In this document: positions 62,301-64,000 of the stretch, one piece after another
How positions within the stretch are numbered: the first letter of the stretch is position 1
Layout: the number at the start of each line of letters is the position of its first letter
Source: Pipra filicauda
Taxonomy: Eukaryota; Chordata; Aves; Passeriformes; Pipridae
Direction: 5' to 3'
Assembly (NCBI RefSeq): GCF_003945595.2
Contig: NW_024105004.1
Span: forward strand, 1 to 64,000
Length of the DNA: 64,000 nucleotides
The notes under the pieces: generated by a model
Database searches by the model: none
Seen by the model: the letters and a program-made list of their open reading frames with translations, nothing else
Told to the model about the DNA's origin: nothing
Translations under genes and position numbers: made by a program

Positions 62301-62700
62301 GGGACTATGTGAGAGGGACTGCAACCATACTGGGGATGACTGGGATCAAACTGGATTCATACTGCAAGTGTCTGCAAGTTCCTGGGGCCATACTGGGACA
62401 CATACTGGACACATACTGAGATCATCCTGGGAGCAACTGGGACCATGCAGGGGCAAATGACCTGCTCCAGGCAGTGACTGAAAGTGCCTGGGGCCAGACT
62501 GGACTCAGACTGGGAGTCCCTGAGAGGGAAAGGAACCATTGTGGGGGGGGACTGTGAGCAACTGGGACCACCTTGGGGGCAACTGGGATCCTATTGGGAG
62601 TGACTGGGAGTGACCGGGATGATAGTGGGAGTGACCAGGGCAGTGCAGGAGGAGGGGCAGGAGGTGCTCCAGGCCTGGAGCTGAGATTCCCCTGCAGCCC
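59300..62700 (-). repeat. Arm B' of the second inverted repeat
   Basis: Reverse counterpart of 48360-50950. It has about five 113-base units (59570-60120), one 190-base unit (60120-60310) where arm B has two, and an insertion of about 780 bases (about 60765-61550) absent from arm B. No gene recognised. Confidence 0.75.
60765..61550. other. Sequence present only in arm B'
   Basis: Coordinate sums between the arms jump by about 779 here. The flanking bases in arm B are continuous (GCTCACGGTAGCACCGTGAG at 49500-49519, itself a short palindrome). The extra sequence contains ordinary DNA with open frames up to 180 codons on the minus strand that I cannot assign. Either an insertion in B' or a deletion in B. 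Confidence 0.5.
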
Positions 62701-63500
62701 AAGGAGGAGCCCATGGCGGAGCAGGGGATGCCCACAAAGAAGGATGTGAGCCCGTGGGAAGCCCGTGCTGGAGCAGAGTCCCTGCAGCTGCTGCGGCCCC
62801 AGAGAGCTCCAAGGGTCTCATCAGCACTGCTGGTTGTGGGGCCACACAGAGGGGCTTTAGGCAGTGTATCCCAGTCACCCCCAGCATGCTCCCACTCAGT
62901 CCCAGCATGATCCCTGTTAGCCCCAGCCTCTCCCAGTTTCCCCCAGTGAGTCCCACTCATTCTCAGTTTCCCAGTTTCCCAATACTTCCAGCATGAACCG
63001 TGTTACTCACAGACACTTCCAATCATCCCCAGTATGGTCCCAGTTCCCCTCCACATGATCCCAGTTGCTCCCAGTGTGGTCCCAGTCCCCCCCACTATGG
63101 TTACAGACACTCCCAGTATAGCCCAGTAGAGCCCACAGCAGGCTCATAGTCATTCCCAGGCACATCCAGTTGCCCCAATGAGGTTCCAGTTTCTGCCAGT
63201 AGGATCCCAGTCTCTCTCAATATATCCAAGTATACACCATGTGGCCTCCAGCATGCTCCCATTTGCTTCCAGTAGCCTATAGTGTGGTCCCAACACGTTC
63301 CCAGTATGATCCCTGTTGCCCCAGTTCTGGTCCTGGAGGGTCCCAGTGTGCTCAGATCCTGCTCCTGGGGGGTCCTGCTGGGTCCTGGTCCTTGTGATCC
63401 CGGTGTCCCAGTCCATCCCAGTCTGTCCCAATCTGTCCCAGTCCATTCCAGTCCGTCCCAGTCCACCCCAGTCTGTCCCAGTCCATCCCAGTCCGTCCCG
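62700..63500. repeat. Minisatellite and decamer array at right end
   Basis: 20-mer minisatellite (62860-63330) and short decamer array (63405-63495), same strand as 46560-46760 and 7320-8575. Confidence 0.7.
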
Positions 63501-64000
63501 GTCCCTTCCCAGCAGCCGCCGCCGTTTCCCGGGTCCTGCCCCCCCCGCCCCCCCAAGATGCTGACGGGGGTCGGGGCTCCGTCTTTGCCTTCGTCTCCCT
63601 GGGCTGGGGCTCGGCCTCTGCCTGCGGGAGGAGCTGAGCGGGGTCCCCGGGGGTCGTGTGTCCCCCCCGGAGCGTGTGTGCCCCCCCGGGACCCCCATCC
63701 CGCTGTCCCCCCCTTTTCTCTCCCCACGGAGCTCCTGCCCCAGCTCCCGCTCCCCCATGGCAGGGGTTTGGGAGCCCCCCTTTGCCTTGACCCCGGGACC
63801 CCTGCGGGGGGCAGTGGGGGCTGCCCAGGGCGGGCACTGGCCCAGGGCGATCGCCCCCCGCCCCCGCGGCATCCGCTGATCGCGGCGCTTCCCCCGCTTT
63901 GGCCCCAAAGCGGCGCCTTTAAGGCCGAGTTTAAGCGCAGGGCCCGCGAGTTCAGCTCGGCCCGGCCCGGGGGTCCCGCCGCTCGGGCCCGTCCAGGGGG
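63500..64000. promoter_or_regulatory. GC block and CpG island at window end
   Basis: GC block (63515-63605), then CpG-rich sequence to the end with GCCTTTAAGGCC near 63915, a possible TATA-like element. The island continues beyond the window. Confidence 0.4.

Overview
The window looks like genomic DNA from a bird, most likely a songbird. It carries a CR1 retroposon 3' end, several solo-LTR-like elements with avian-type promoter and poly(A) layouts, G-rich minisatellites, CpG islands, spliceosomal genes, and a C2H2 zinc-finger family whose N-terminus ([16 protein letters not shown]) I recognise as one expanded in passerines. There is no prokaryotic coding organisation, and most long open frames lie inside stop-free minisatellites. 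A 77-base run of N at 18649-18725 marks an assembly gap.

Layout. (1) Positions 1-42700 form one large imperfect palindrome. Arm A (about 430-17633) and arm A' (about 27867-42700, reverse complement) carry the same elements in mirror order around a spacer of about 10.2 kb (17634-27866). Going inward, each arm holds a 3'-terminal MHC class I-like fragment, a CArG-box array and CpG island, a C2H2 zinc-finger gene, G-rich minisatellites, LTR-like pieces, a 1239-bp LTR, a long stretch with no recognisable gene, a LINE 3' tail and an AT-rich block with a copy of a ubiquitin-protease C-terminus. (2) The spacer holds the best gene of the window: a minus-strand USP36/USP42-type deubiquitinase whose ten recognised exons (17965-23017) join in frame and keep the Cys and His boxes. 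It also holds an avian LTR (about 24740-25370) and a broken LINE with reverse-transcriptase sequence (26038-27863). (3) 43400-48360 is mostly single copy. (4) A second inverted repeat, B (48360-50950) and B' (59300-62700), encloses a third partial copy of the arm, A'' (50990-58920, same orientation as A'). (5) The right end (62700-64000) is minisatellite and CpG-rich DNA related to 46500-47000.

At the left edge (42-107) there is a near-textbook S-X-Y promoter module of the MHC class I/II type, but no intact MHC gene follows it. Remaining MHC pieces are only transmembrane, cytoplasmic and 3' exons. The zinc-finger copies share one ancestral frameshift and differ in finger number (5, 6 and 1 before the shift), and copy A'' has a second frameshift. 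The region therefore reads as an unstable, MHC-flavoured amplicon in which repeats, LTRs and zinc-finger arrays drive rearrangement, with one probably functional gene protected in the palindrome spacer.
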